In this document: positions 35,253 through 42,916 of the stretch, one piece after another | Numbering within the stretch: position 1 is the stretch's first letter | How the letters are laid out: every line of letters starts with the position of its first letter | Assembly (NCBI RefSeq): GCF_002846365.1 | Contig: NZ_PJMW01000002.1 | Span: forward strand, 992,001 to 1,056,000 | Source of the DNA: Nocardia fluminea | GTDB taxonomy: Bacteria; Actinomycetota; Actinomycetes; Mycobacteriales; Mycobacteriaceae | Direction of reading: 5' to 3' | DNA: 64,000 nt | Notes under the pieces: model-generated | Database searches by the model: none | What the model saw: only the letters and a program-made list of their open reading frames with translations | What the model was told of the DNA's origin: nothing | Program-made: the position numbers and the translations under genes

Positions 35253-36074
35253 GTGAGAGTTGCCGACAAAGTGGCCATCGTGACCGGCGGCGGCGCGGGC
35301 ATCGGTGCCGCGCTGGCCACCGCGCTCGCCGCGGCGGGCGCGAAGGTGGTGGTGTCCGACCTCGACGAGCCCGCCGCGCTGGCAGTGTCCGAGCGGATCA
35401 ACGCCGACCACCCCGGCGCCACCGTCGGCGTCGGTGCCGATGCCGCCGTCACCGAGGAGATCCGCGGTCTGATCGCCGTGGCACAACAGCACTACGGGCC
35501 GGTCGACCTGTACTTCGCCAACGCGGGCATCGTCGGCGCGCCCGGTCTCGACGTCGGCGACGACGACTGGGACCGCGCACTCGACGTGAACCTGCGCGCC
35601 CACATCCGCGCCGCGCGACTGCTGGTGCCCGAGTGGGTCGAACGCGGTGCGGGCTACTTCGTCAGCACCGCCTCGGCCGCGGGCCTGCTCACCCAGATCG
35701 GCTCGGCCACCTACTCGGTGAGCAAGCACGCCGCCGTGGGGTTCGCCGAGTGGCTCAGTATCACCTACGGCGACCAGGGTGTTCGCGTCAGTTGCCTGTG
35801 CCCGATGGGCGTCAACACGAAACTGCTCTACGCGGGCCAGGATTCGGGTTCCGAACTCGGTGCCACGGCGACCCGCGCCGTCGTGTCGGCGGGCCATGTC
35901 CTCGACCCCGCCGACGTGGCCGACATCGTGCTCGCGGCCGTCGCCGCCGAGGAATTCCTGATCCTGCCGCATCCCCAGGTGCTGGACATGTACCGCCACA
36001 AAGGCGCCGACTACGACCGCTGGCTGCGCGGCATGCGCCGCTACCAGGCGTCGCTGTCGGCCGAAACCCACTGA
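35253..36074 (+). CDS. SDR family oxidoreductase of the acyl-CoA cluster
   Basis: 273 residues, classical SDR. Cofactor motif [12 protein letters not shown] (about 12), acidic residue in [11 protein letters not shown] favouring NAD(H), NAGIVGAPG, catalytic Ser in [14 protein letters not shown] and the Y-x-x-x-K pair in [15 protein letters not shown] 35253 has GGAAGGA 7 nt upstream; the longer frame to 35187 runs through the palindrome and is rejected. The first gene after the palindrome, it probably begins a transcript continuing through the dehydrogenase, kinase and quinone oxidoreductase genes. A role in oxidizing a hydroxyacyl intermediate is inferred from context. Confidence 0.9.
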   Translation: MRVADKVAIVTGGGAGIGAALATALAAAGAKVVVSDLDEPAALAVSERINADHPGATVGVGADAAVTEEIRGLIAVAQQHYGPVDLYFANAGIVGAPGLDVGDDDWDRALDVNLRAHIRAARLLVPEWVERGAGYFVSTASAAGLLTQIGSATYSVSKHAAVGFAEWLSITYGDQGVRVSCLCPMGVNTKLLYAGQDSGSELGATATRAVVSAGHVLDPADVADIVLAAVAAEEFLILPHPQVLDMYRHKGADYDRWLRGMRRYQASLSAETH

Positions 36075-36091
36075 GCGAGAGAGAGAAAGCC

Positions 36092-37306
36092 ATGTCACTG
36101 TTCGATCCGAGCGAGCGCGCGAAGAAGTACTCCGAGGACCTGCTCGACTTCATGGACGCGCACGTCTACCCGGCCGAGTCCGTCTACGACGCGCAGATGC
36201 GCGAATCCGGTGACCCGCACTTCCAGCCGCCGATCCTGGAAGAACTCAAGGCCGAAGCCAAGCGGCGCGGACTGTGGAATCTGTTCCACCCGCATCCCGG
36301 ACGCGGCCCCGGCCTGACCAACCTCGAATACGCGCCACTGGCCGAGATCATGGGCCGCAGCCACCTCGCGTCGGAGGCCTGCAACTGCAACGCCCCCGAC
36401 ACCGGCAACATGGAAGTGCTCGAACTGTTCGGCACCGAGGAACACAAAGCGAAGTACCTGAAGCCACTGCTCGACGGCACCATGGCGTCGGCGTTCGCGA
36501 TGACCGAACCGCGGGTGGCCAGCTCCGATGCCACCAATATCGAACTGTCGATGGTGCGCGACGGCGACGACTACGTGCTCAACGGCCGAAAGTGGTTCGC
36601 CACCAACGCCTTGCACAAGAACTGTCGCGTGCTGATCGTGATGGGCAAGACCGATCCCACCGCGGCGCCGCACCGCCAGCAGACCATGATGGTGGTCCCG
36701 ATGGACGCACCGGGCGTCACGATCCTGCGCGGGCTGCCGGTCTTCGGCTACCAGGAGCGTGAAGGCCACGCCGAGATCGAGTTCGCCGACGTGCGGGTGC
36801 CCGCCACCGACGTGCTCAAAGGCGAGGGCGAGGGCTTCGCCATCAGTCAGGCCCGGCTCGGGCCCGGCCGCATCCACCACTGCATGCGCAGCATCGGCAT
36901 GGCCGAACGCGCGCTGGAGATGATGTGCAAGCGCGCGCAGGCGCGGGTCACCTTCGGCCGTCCCATCGCCGACAACGCCAACATTCAGGACTGGATCGCC
37001 GAGTCGCGCATCGAGATCGAGATGATCCGGCTGCTCACGCTCAAGGCCGCGCACCTGATGGACACCGTCGGCAACAAGGCCGCGCGCACCGAGATCGCCG
37101 CCATCAAGGTGGCCGCGCCGAACATCGCGCTCAAGATCGTCGACCGGGCGATTCAGGTGCACGGGGCCGGGGGCGTCACCGACGACTTCCCACTCGCGGC
37201 CGCCTGGGCGCACCTGCGCACCCTCCGGCTCGCCGACGGACCCGACGAAGTGCACAAGCGTGCCATCGCCCGCCAGGAACTGCGTAAGTACAAGGAGAGC
37301 AACTGA
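36092..37306 (+). CDS. acyl-CoA dehydrogenase (ACAD10/11-like)
   Basis: 404 residues, flavin-dependent acyl-CoA dehydrogenase. [18 protein letters not shown] is the FAD-binding T/S-E-P-x-x-x-S-D signature, [15 protein letters not shown] follows, [22 protein letters not shown] is the R-I segment of the ACAD10/11 branch, and [16 protein letters not shown] is the C-terminal FAD motif. There is no clear catalytic Glu of the usual type, as in ACAD11-like enzymes. It lies 17 nt after the SDR gene and 1 nt before the APH-like kinase gene. In ACAD10/11 of animals the same kinase and dehydrogenase are fused in one protein. Confidence 0.92.
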   Translation: MSLFDPSERAKKYSEDLLDFMDAHVYPAESVYDAQMRESGDPHFQPPILEELKAEAKRRGLWNLFHPHPGRGPGLTNLEYAPLAEIMGRSHLASEACNCNAPDTGNMEVLELFGTEEHKAKYLKPLLDGTMASAFAMTEPRVASSDATNIELSMVRDGDDYVLNGRKWFATNALHKNCRVLIVMGKTDPTAAPHRQQTMMVVPMDAPGVTILRGLPVFGYQEREGHAEIEFADVRVPATDVLKGEGEGFAISQARLGPGRIHHCMRSIGMAERALEMMCKRAQARVTFGRPIADNANIQDWIAESRIEIEMIRLLTLKAAHLMDTVGNKAARTEIAAIKVAAPNIALKIVDRAIQVHGAGGVTDDFPLAAAWAHLRTLRLADGPDEVHKRAIARQELRKYKESN

Positions 37307-37307
37307 G

Positions 37308-38366
37308 ATGACCGGACCGGATCCGGTGCCTGACGCGCGCGAGGTGGTCGGTGTCGACCCGGTCGCCGTCGGCCGATGGTTCGCCACGATCGGCCTCGAG
37401 CACACCGCGCCACTGCGATTCGACCGGATCGGCCTCGGCCAGTCGAACCTGACCTATCTGGTGCGCGACCACGCGGATCGCCGGTGGGTGCTGCGCAGGC
37501 CACCGCTGGGGCACCTGCTCGCCTCCGCGCACGATGTGGTGCGCGAGGCCAGGATCATGGCGGCGCTCGAAACCACCGAGGTACCGGTGCCGCGGGTCCT
37601 CGGTGTCGTCGACGATCCGGCGGTGTCCGAGGTCCCGATGGTGCTGATGGAATTCGTCGACGGGCAGGTGGTCGACACCATGGCGATCGTGGAATCGCTG
37701 ACCCCACAGTGTCGCCGGGCCATCGCCGAATCGCTACCGCGCACGCTCGCGAAGATCCACGCGGTCGACCTGGCCGCCGTCGGCCTCGCCGACCTGGCCG
37801 GTCACAAGCCCTACGCCGTCCGCCAGCTGAAACGGTGGGGCGGGCAATGGGAGCACTCCAAGACCAGGGAACTGCCGGAACTCGACGAGCTCACCCGCAG
37901 GCTGACCGCCGCCGTCCCGGAGCAGCGGGAGGTGACGCTCGTGCACGGCGACTTCCACCTGCGCAACGTGATCACCTCGCACGACACCGGCGAAGTCGTG
38001 GCCGCGCTGGACTGGGAACTGTCCACCCTCGGCGACCCGCTGGCCGACATGGGCAGCCTGCTCGCCTACTGGCCGGAACCGGGCGACAACACCGGCGGCG
38101 ACTTTCCCGCCTCCACGCTGCCCGGTTTCCCGGACCGCGCGCAGATGTCGGCGGCCTACCTCGCGCTGACCGGGCGCGACCCGGCCGCGCTGCGCTACTG
38201 GCACGCCTTCGGGCTGTGGAAGCTCGCCGTCATCGCCGAAGGTGTCCTGCGCCGAGCGCGGGACACCCCGCAGAACAGGGCCGCCGCGGGCACCCCGACG
38301 GTCGAACGTATCGACGCGATCGTGCACAAGGCACTCGACGTCACCGAGAGGATTGATCGACGATGA
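37308..38366 (+). CDS. APH-family phosphotransferase (ACAD11 N-domain / LvaA-like acyl-CoA kinase)
   Basis: 352 residues with the aminoglycoside-phosphotransferase fold. FDRIGLGQSNLTYLV is the glycine-rich loop, LRRPPLGHLLASAHDVVREARIM contains the ATP-binding Lys/Arg and Glu, VHGDFHLRNVIT is the catalytic loop (Asp about 206) and ALDWELSTLGDPLADMG holds the metal-binding Asp. Relatives next to ACAD genes phosphorylate 4-hydroxyacyl-CoAs (Pseudomonas LvaA, animal ACAD10/11). ATG 37308 follows the dehydrogenase stop by 1 nt, and its stop overlaps the next start (ATGA), so coupling is tight. An antibiotic-resistance role is unlikely in this context. Confidence 0.9.
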   Translation: MTGPDPVPDAREVVGVDPVAVGRWFATIGLEHTAPLRFDRIGLGQSNLTYLVRDHADRRWVLRRPPLGHLLASAHDVVREARIMAALETTEVPVPRVLGVVDDPAVSEVPMVLMEFVDGQVVDTMAIVESLTPQCRRAIAESLPRTLAKIHAVDLAAVGLADLAGHKPYAVRQLKRWGGQWEHSKTRELPELDELTRRLTAAVPEQREVTLVHGDFHLRNVITSHDTGEVVAALDWELSTLGDPLADMGSLLAYWPEPGDNTGGDFPASTLPGFPDRAQMSAAYLALTGRDPAALRYWHAFGLWKLAVIAEGVLRRARDTPQNRAAAGTPTVERIDAIVHKALDVTERIDRR

Positions 38367-39349
38367 GAGCATGGCAGGTGACCGAACTCGGTGAACCGCG
38401 GGATGTGCTGCGGTTCAACGATATCGACGACCCGGTGGCCGGACCGGGACAGGTGCTGGTGCGCGTCCTCGCGGCGCCGGCCAACTTCCCCGACGTGCTG
38501 CTGTGTCGCGGGCAGTACCAGGTCAAGCCGGCGCTGCCGTTCACGCCCGGTGTCGAGCTGTGCGGTGAAGTGGTGGCGGTCGGAGCGGGCGCCGGCTTCG
38601 CGGTAGGCGACCGGATCGTCGGCACCACGAACCTGCCCGGCGGCGCGTTCGCCGAGCTGGCCGTGCTCGATGCCGACAGCGCGTTTCCCGCCCCGGATTC
38701 CCTCGATGACGCCGAGGCCGCCGCCCTGGTCATCGGCTATCAGACGAGCTGGTTCGCCCTGCACCGGCGCACCCAGGTGCGGCCGGGCGAAACGCTGCTG
38801 GTGCACGCCGCCGCGGGTGGCGTCGGCAGTTCCGCCGTGCAGCTGGGTAAGGCGGCGGGCGCGCGGGTGATCGGGGTCGTCGGCGGGCCGGAGAAGGCCG
38901 AGTACTGCCGCAGCCTCGGCGCCGATCTCGTAATCGACCGGCGCACAGAGGATTTCGTGCCGATCGTCAAGGAGTTCACCGAGGGGCGCGGCGCCGACGT
39001 GATCTACGACCCGGTCGGCGGCGAGGCCTACGCCAAGTCCACCAAATGCGTCGCCTTCGAAGGCCGCATCCTGGTGATCGGCTTCGCGGGCGGCACCATC
39101 CCCCAGCCCGCGCTCAATCACGCGCTGATCAAGAACTACTCGATCATCGGCCTGCACTGGGGGCTCTACAAGCAGTACAACCAGCAGGCGATCGCCGACT
39201 GCCACGCCGAACTGTCCCGGCTGGCCGCGGCGGGCGAGGTGCGGCCACTGATCAGCGAACGACTTTCGCTCGGTGATGTGCCCGACGGCCTCGGCCGCCT
39301 CGGCGACGGCGACACCGTCGGCAGACTCGTCTTCGGTCCCCCGCTATAA
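38363..39349 (+). CDS. NADPH:quinone oxidoreductase family protein (zinc-independent MDR)
   Basis: 328 residues. The GroES-like N-domain has PANFPDVLLCRGQYQVKP and PFTPGVELCGEVVAVG; the Rossmann part has LLVHAAAGGVGSSAVQLGKAAGARVIG (glycine motif about 150) and DVIYDPVGGEAY. There is no structural-zinc cysteine set, as in quinone oxidoreductase/enoyl reductase members of the medium-chain superfamily. It overlaps the kinase stop by 4 nt. The reaction may be reduction of an enoyl intermediate in the pathway; this is inferred. Its stop codon lies inside the TATAAA promoter of the following TetR gene. Confidence 0.9.
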   Translation: MRAWQVTELGEPRDVLRFNDIDDPVAGPGQVLVRVLAAPANFPDVLLCRGQYQVKPALPFTPGVELCGEVVAVGAGAGFAVGDRIVGTTNLPGGAFAELAVLDADSAFPAPDSLDDAEAAALVIGYQTSWFALHRRTQVRPGETLLVHAAAGGVGSSAVQLGKAAGARVIGVVGGPEKAEYCRSLGADLVIDRRTEDFVPIVKEFTEGRGADVIYDPVGGEAYAKSTKCVAFEGRILVIGFAGGTIPQPALNHALIKNYSIIGLHWGLYKQYNQQAIADCHAELSRLAAAGEVRPLISERLSLGDVPDGLGRLGDGDTVGRLVFGPPL

Positions 39350-39356
39350 ATAGGGC

Positions 39357-40046
39357 ATGGAACGACGTGCGGAGACCGAGGGCGACAGCGCGCCGCCCTC
39401 GATGGCGCGCACCTCGCTGCTGCGCGAGCTGCCCGCCACGCCGCGCGGGCTGCGCACCAGGACAGCGCTGATCGACGCGGGCCGGAAGGTGTTCGAGCGC
39501 TTGGGGTATCTCGATACCCGGCTCGTGGACATCACCCAGGAGGCCAAATGCTCCTCGGGCACCTTCTACACCTATTTCGCCGGCAAAGAGGAGATCTTCG
39601 CGGCGATCCTGGAGCACGCCCAGGAAGACATGATGCATCCCGGCATGGAGCGCGTGGCGGGCGACGACGATCCCGTGTCGATCATCGAGGCCAGCAATCT
39701 GGCCTACTTCGAGGCCTACAAGCGCAACGCCAAGCTGATGGGGCTGCTCGAACAGGTCGCCAACATCGACCCCGAGTTCAGCAAGCTCCGCCAGGAACGG
39801 GCCGACGCGTTCATCCGGCGCAACGCGCGCAGCATCGCCGATCTCCAGCAGCGCGGTCTCGCCGATCCAGGGCTGGACCCGATGCTGTCCTCACGGGCAC
39901 TGTCGGGGATGGTCAGCAGGCTGGCGTTCAACTATTTCGTCACCGGCGACGGGCTCCTCGACGGCACACCGCTCCCGCTCGAGGAACTCGTTTACACGGT
40001 GACCCGCCTCTGGGCGAACGCACTGCGCATGCCGACGCGGAACTGA
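39357..40046 (+). CDS. TetR family regulator of the acyl-CoA cluster
   Basis: 229 residues. The N-terminal helix-turn-helix (about 32-80) reads TRTALIDAGRKVFERLGY, DITQEAKCSSGTFYTYFAGKEEIF; the remainder is a helical ligand domain of TetR_C type. It has its own promoter: TATAAA (39345-39350) lies 6 nt before the ATG, predicting a leaderless mRNA. Position at the end of the catabolic cluster and the presence of two related palindromes at 31639 and 35190 suggest it represses the cluster and is released by an acyl-CoA; this is inferred. Confidence 0.88.
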   Translation: MERRAETEGDSAPPSMARTSLLRELPATPRGLRTRTALIDAGRKVFERLGYLDTRLVDITQEAKCSSGTFYTYFAGKEEIFAAILEHAQEDMMHPGMERVAGDDDPVSIIEASNLAYFEAYKRNAKLMGLLEQVANIDPEFSKLRQERADAFIRRNARSIADLQQRGLADPGLDPMLSSRALSGMVSRLAFNYFVTGDGLLDGTPLPLEELVYTVTRLWANALRMPTRN

Positions 40047-40060
40047 CCGGCGGCGCGACG

Positions 40061-40096
40061 AAAAAATCCCCTCACCGAGTTGTCTGGTGAGGGGAT
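40061..40096 (-). terminator. Rho-independent terminator of the tRNA Glu-Asp-Phe transcript
   Basis: ATCCCCTCACC pairs perfectly with GGTGAGGGGAT (40066-40076 and 40086-40096). On the minus strand the hairpin is followed by a T6 run, so it ends the tRNA operon; it may also stop the TetR transcript coming from the other side. Confidence 0.9.
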
Positions 40097-40102
40097 CGAA
40101 GG

Positions 40103-40176
40103 TGGCCAGAGCCGGGATCGAACCGGCGACCTACCGCTTTTCAGGCGGTCGCTCGTACCAACTGAGCTACCTGGCC
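40103..40176 (-). tRNA. tRNA-Phe (GAA)
   Basis: A cloverleaf with acceptor GGCCAGG/TCTGGCC (last pair G-U), discriminator A, anticodon loop CTGAAAA with anticodon GAA, and T arm GGTTCGATCC. It is the last of three tRNAs in a minus-strand Glu-Asp-Phe cluster. Confidence 0.95.
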
Positions 40177-40206
40177 GGAAGTACCGGATTGCTCTGGTAC
40201 TACGTG

Positions 40207-40280
40207 CGACCCTGACGGGACTCGAACCCGCGACCTCCGCCGTGACAGGGCGGCGCGCTAACCAACTGCGCTACAGGGCC
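40207..40280 (-). tRNA. tRNA-Asp (GTC), copy 2
   Basis: Identical over its whole length to the tRNA-Asp at 31487-31560. Here it sits between tRNA-Glu and tRNA-Phe, the arrangement common in actinobacteria, so this is probably the ancestral copy. Confidence 0.95.
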
Positions 40281-40318
40281 ATGCTTCTGCAGTACTGCTA
40301 GACACAGTCCGAAGACTG

Positions 40319-40391
40319 TACCCCCTACGGGATTCGAACCCGCGCTACCGCCTTGAAAGGGCGGCGTCCTAGGCCGCTAGACGAAGGGGGC
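40319..40391 (-). tRNA. tRNA-Glu (TTC)
   Basis: A 73-nt cloverleaf. Acceptor GCCCCCT/AGGGGGT, discriminator A, anticodon loop CTTTCAA with anticodon TTC, T arm GGTTCGAATCC. It is the first tRNA of the cluster. About 50 nt upstream on the minus strand TTGGAA and TAAGCT are separated by 18 nt, a plausible promoter. Confidence 0.95.
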
Positions 40392-40482
40392 TCGTTCCGA
40401 ATCTCTTCGGGGCGGCTTCAACGTTTCCGTTGGGAGCTCGCATAGCTTATGACAGGTGTGCGCGGACTTCCAAATCGCCTGG

Positions 40483-41154
40483 TCAGGCGCCCAAACCGAG
40501 GTCATCCAGGCGTGCTTGCTCCCGCCAGCCCTCGACGCGGAAGTTCTGGATCCACAACGGCGTGGCCATCGCCTCCACGATAACCTCCAGCACCTCGGCG
40601 AAGCGGGCGCGCAGGTCGGCGGCGGAACCGTTGGAGATCGGGTCGACCAGATAGCGCTGGCCGGCCAGTGCCGCGGACAGGGTCCGGGTGAAGCGGTCGG
40701 GGTCGGCGTCGGCGCGCAGCTGGCCGTGGTCGATGGCCCGGACCGCGAGCACGCGGGTGGCGCGGCCGACGATGCGTCCCCCGCCGTTGCCGGTGTCTCG
40801 ATGGAAGTCGGGTTCGATCACGAGGCGGTACTCGGCTTGCACGATGGTGTCGTGCTCGAGGCGCAGGGCGATCTCGTCGACCATGCCGTGCAGTACGTCG
40901 AGTGGACCGAGGTCGGCGCGCGCGAGCCAGCGCTCGGCGCAGATCCGGTACCGCTCGACGGCGGTCTCGAGCACCGCGCGCGCCAGGTCTTCCTTGGAGT
41001 CGAAGTGGAAGTACATCGCCCCTTTGGTGGCGCGCGAACCCTCCAGAATGCGGTTGAGCGATGCCGCGGCATATCCGCTCTTCCCGAACTCGACGGCCGC
41101 GGACTTGATTATCGCCGCGCGTGTCCGGCGCGCCCGCTCTTGCTGCCGTGCCAT
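40483..41154 (-). CDS. ScbR/ArpA-type gamma-butyrolactone receptor-like TetR regulator
   Basis: 223 residues. The N-terminus MARQQERARRTRAAIIKSAA, the turn SGYAAASLNRIL and the recognition segment TKGAMYFHFDSKEDLARAVLE are the hallmarks of Streptomyces gamma-butyrolactone autoregulator receptors (ScbR, ArpA, BarA). The C-terminal part is a ligand-binding domain. No AfsA-like synthase gene is nearby, so it is an orphan receptor or pseudo-receptor. ATG 41154 opens the conserved domain; the longer frame to 41265 crosses a dyad (41187-41205) that probably serves as an autoregulatory operator. Confidence 0.82.
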   Translation of the reverse strand: MARQQERARRTRAAIIKSAAVEFGKSGYAAASLNRILEGSRATKGAMYFHFDSKEDLARAVLETAVERYRICAERWLARADLGPLDVLHGMVDEIALRLEHDTIVQAEYRLVIEPDFHRDTGNGGGRIVGRATRVLAVRAIDHGQLRADADPDRFTRTLSAALAGQRYLVDPISNGSAADLRARFAEVLEVIVEAMATPLWIQNFRVEGWREQARLDDLGLGA

Positions 41155-41186
41155 GCTCGAAACGCCTCCGAACCTTCTCGACGCCG

Positions 41187-41205
41187 ACGGTCGAATACAG
41201 ACCGT
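41187..41205. promoter_or_regulatory. ACGGTC-N7-GACCGT dyad, putative autoregulatory element
   Basis: Perfect 6-bp arms around GAATACA, 32 nt upstream of the receptor start codon. Gamma-butyrolactone receptors usually repress their own gene from such a site. A weaker dyad, CTTTC-N5-GAAAG, lies about 30 bp farther upstream. Confidence 0.5.
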
Positions 41206-41869
41206 TGGTGCGAATTGTGGTTTTAATTCAAACTTTCGGTATGAAAGACTCGCGGTGCCTCGCACTGCGGCTCCGCCACCAGTGAGAACCGCCTCCTCCT
41301 GCGGTAACGACTACCCCTTTGCCGGGAGTTCGCGCACCCATCGCGATCACCTCGGCCTGCGATCCGCCGGTGAATTCCGAAACGCCGCACCCTGCACCGA
41401 AGCCACGGAAAACGCGGCACCGGTGATTGTTTCGAAATTCACCAGGCGATCACCGTACCCGCATTCGCGAGTCGACACGCGGCGATTGGAGTACCCATCC
41501 GAACATCCGGTCCGGTTATCCAAACCAGCAAACGAAGCGCAATCGACACGGTTACTTCGGGTACCAATTCCACAGGCGCACAGCCCGGTTGACCACCGCG
41601 CCGGCACCGCCGACGTTCGCCGAACGGTCGCGAGACCGGCGCCCACCTTGGACCTCTCCATCGCTGCTGCACCCCTGCTTGTCGAAAGATGTTGCGATAC
41701 AACATTATTCGAAGACCATACGCAACCCGTAGCGCGAACGCCGCTGGGCACCAGGTGTTTACCGGGAATCGTCGCGGACGCCCACCTCGTTACCGGCCGC
41801 CACCAGGGGCGATCAGCCGCCCGCGACTCGACCGGGGGCCACTGTTGGGCTGTTCGGCACAGCGTCCGC
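41206..41869. other. gene-poor spacer of about 660 bp
   Basis: No convincing gene is seen on either strand between the ScbR-like gene and tRNA-Lys. The sequence is less GC-rich than its surroundings and open frames lack the GC3 pattern and ribosome sites of neighbouring genes; short frames encode Arg/Ser/Pro-rich nonsense. A TAGACT element (41870-41875) near its right end, 9 nt before tRNA-Lys, is probably the tRNA promoter. It may be a remnant of a lost gene, for example a butyrolactone synthase partner, but nothing recognisable remains. Confidence 0.5.
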
Positions 41870-41884
41870 TAGACTCCGCTGCGC

Positions 41885-41960
41885 GCCCCTTTAGCTCAGT
41901 TGGTAGAGCTGGTGACTTTTAATCACTAGGTCGTAGGTTCGAGTCCTACAGGGGGCACCA
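41885..41960 (+). tRNA. tRNA-Lys (TTT)
   Basis: A cloverleaf with acceptor GCCCCTT/AGGGGGC, discriminator A and an encoded CCA at 41958-41960. The anticodon loop is ACTTTTAA with anticodon TTT, and the T arm has GGTTCGAGTCC. A TAGACT -10 element lies 9 nt upstream. Confidence 0.95.
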
Positions 41961-42098
41961 CGACCACCACCGTGACCACCGTCACGTGGCGACGCGCCAA
42001 GCCCAGACGCCGCCGAAACCAGGGGTTTCCGCCCCGGACTCACCTACCCTGAGCGCGACCCGGGCTTCCGGGCGCCCACAACCTCAGGCGGAGTTGAG

Positions 42099-42686
42099 AT
42101 GACTTCCTTCGACGATTTGCTCTCCCAAGTACCCATCGCCCAGATCGCCGACCAGCTCGGTGTCGACCAGGCGACGGCCACCACTGCCGTGCAGGCGGCA
42201 CTGCCGACGCTGCTCGGCGGCCTCCAGGTGAACGCCGCCGAGCCACAGGGCGCGGCCTCGCTGCTCGGCGCGCTGGACGACCACGGCGGCCTCGTCGAGG
42301 GCGAAGGCGCGGTGGATCTGGGGCAGGTGGACGTCGGCGACGGCGAGAAGATCGTCGACAACGTCTTCGGTGACGAGAAGAACACCGTCATCAGTGCGCT
42401 CGGCGCGGGCGGCGGAGCCGGTGGCAACGACCTGATCGCCAAGTTGCTGCCGATTCTCGCCCCGATCGTGCTCGCCTACCTCGCCAAACAGCTCACCGGC
42501 GGCGCGGCGCCCGCACCGCAGCAGACGCAGTCCTCGGGCGGCGGTCTCGGCGACCTGCTCGGCGGTCTGCTCGGCGGCAGCAGCAACAGCGGCGGGCTCG
42601 GCGGGGTGATCGGCGAGGCGCTGTCGAAGAACGCCGGCGGCGCGCTGGGCAGCGTGCTCGGTGGCCTGCTCGGCGGCAAGCGCTGA
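42099..42686 (+). CDS. DUF937 domain protein
   Basis: 195 residues. The N-terminus MTSFDDLLSQVPIAQIADQLG and the ALPTLLGGLQVNAA segment are the DUF937 signature (YidB-related). A hydrophobic helix, LPILAPIVLAYLAKQL, follows near 130, and the tail is glycine-rich with repeated GGLLGG and LGGLLGGK units. Function is unknown; such proteins are often highly expressed in stationary phase in actinobacteria. It has a separate promoter region after tRNA-Lys and precedes desA by 230 nt. Confidence 0.85.
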   Translation: MTSFDDLLSQVPIAQIADQLGVDQATATTAVQAALPTLLGGLQVNAAEPQGAASLLGALDDHGGLVEGEGAVDLGQVDVGDGEKIVDNVFGDEKNTVISALGAGGGAGGNDLIAKLLPILAPIVLAYLAKQLTGGAAPAPQQTQSSGGGLGDLLGGLLGGSSNSGGLGGVIGEALSKNAGGALGSVLGGLLGGKR

Positions 42687-42849
42687 GATGTTCATCTACC
42701 TGTAGTTAACGTCGCGAGGCCCGCGGCGATAGTCCCTATGCTGCGGGCCGAACGCCTAGACTCGTCAGCACGACCATCGGATCTACCGACGAGTTGTGGC
42801 GTTGCTCAATATCGTCGGAAAACCGCTCTGTTGCGTTTCGCATCACACC

Positions 42850-42861
42850 TACGGTGCCGTA
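42850..42861. promoter_or_regulatory. TACGGTGCCGTA palindrome upstream of desA
   Basis: A perfect 12-bp dyad, 55 nt before the desA start codon, in the expected promoter zone. In mycobacteria desA genes are controlled by the TetR-type repressor MadR; whether this is an equivalent site is inferred. Confidence 0.45.
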
Positions 42862-42916
42862 AGGTATGGCCGCATCGCGACGTTCGACCGCAAGCACGAC
42901 AGCGAAGGGTTTTTAC

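Noticed and set aside
37308..38366. Aminoglycoside resistance phosphotransferase
   Set aside because: The APH fold is present, but gene overlap with acyl-CoA metabolism genes and similarity to the ACAD11 kinase domain make a metabolic kinase far more likely.
31485..40280. Integrated phage or integrative element between the tRNA-Asp copies
   Set aside because: No integrase, excisionase, phage or transfer gene lies between the repeats; only metabolic genes are present.
41347..41751. Minus-strand frame of 134 codons in the spacer before tRNA-Lys
   Set aside because: No ribosome site, no GC3 bias like true genes, and composition rich in Ser/Arg/Cys without domains.
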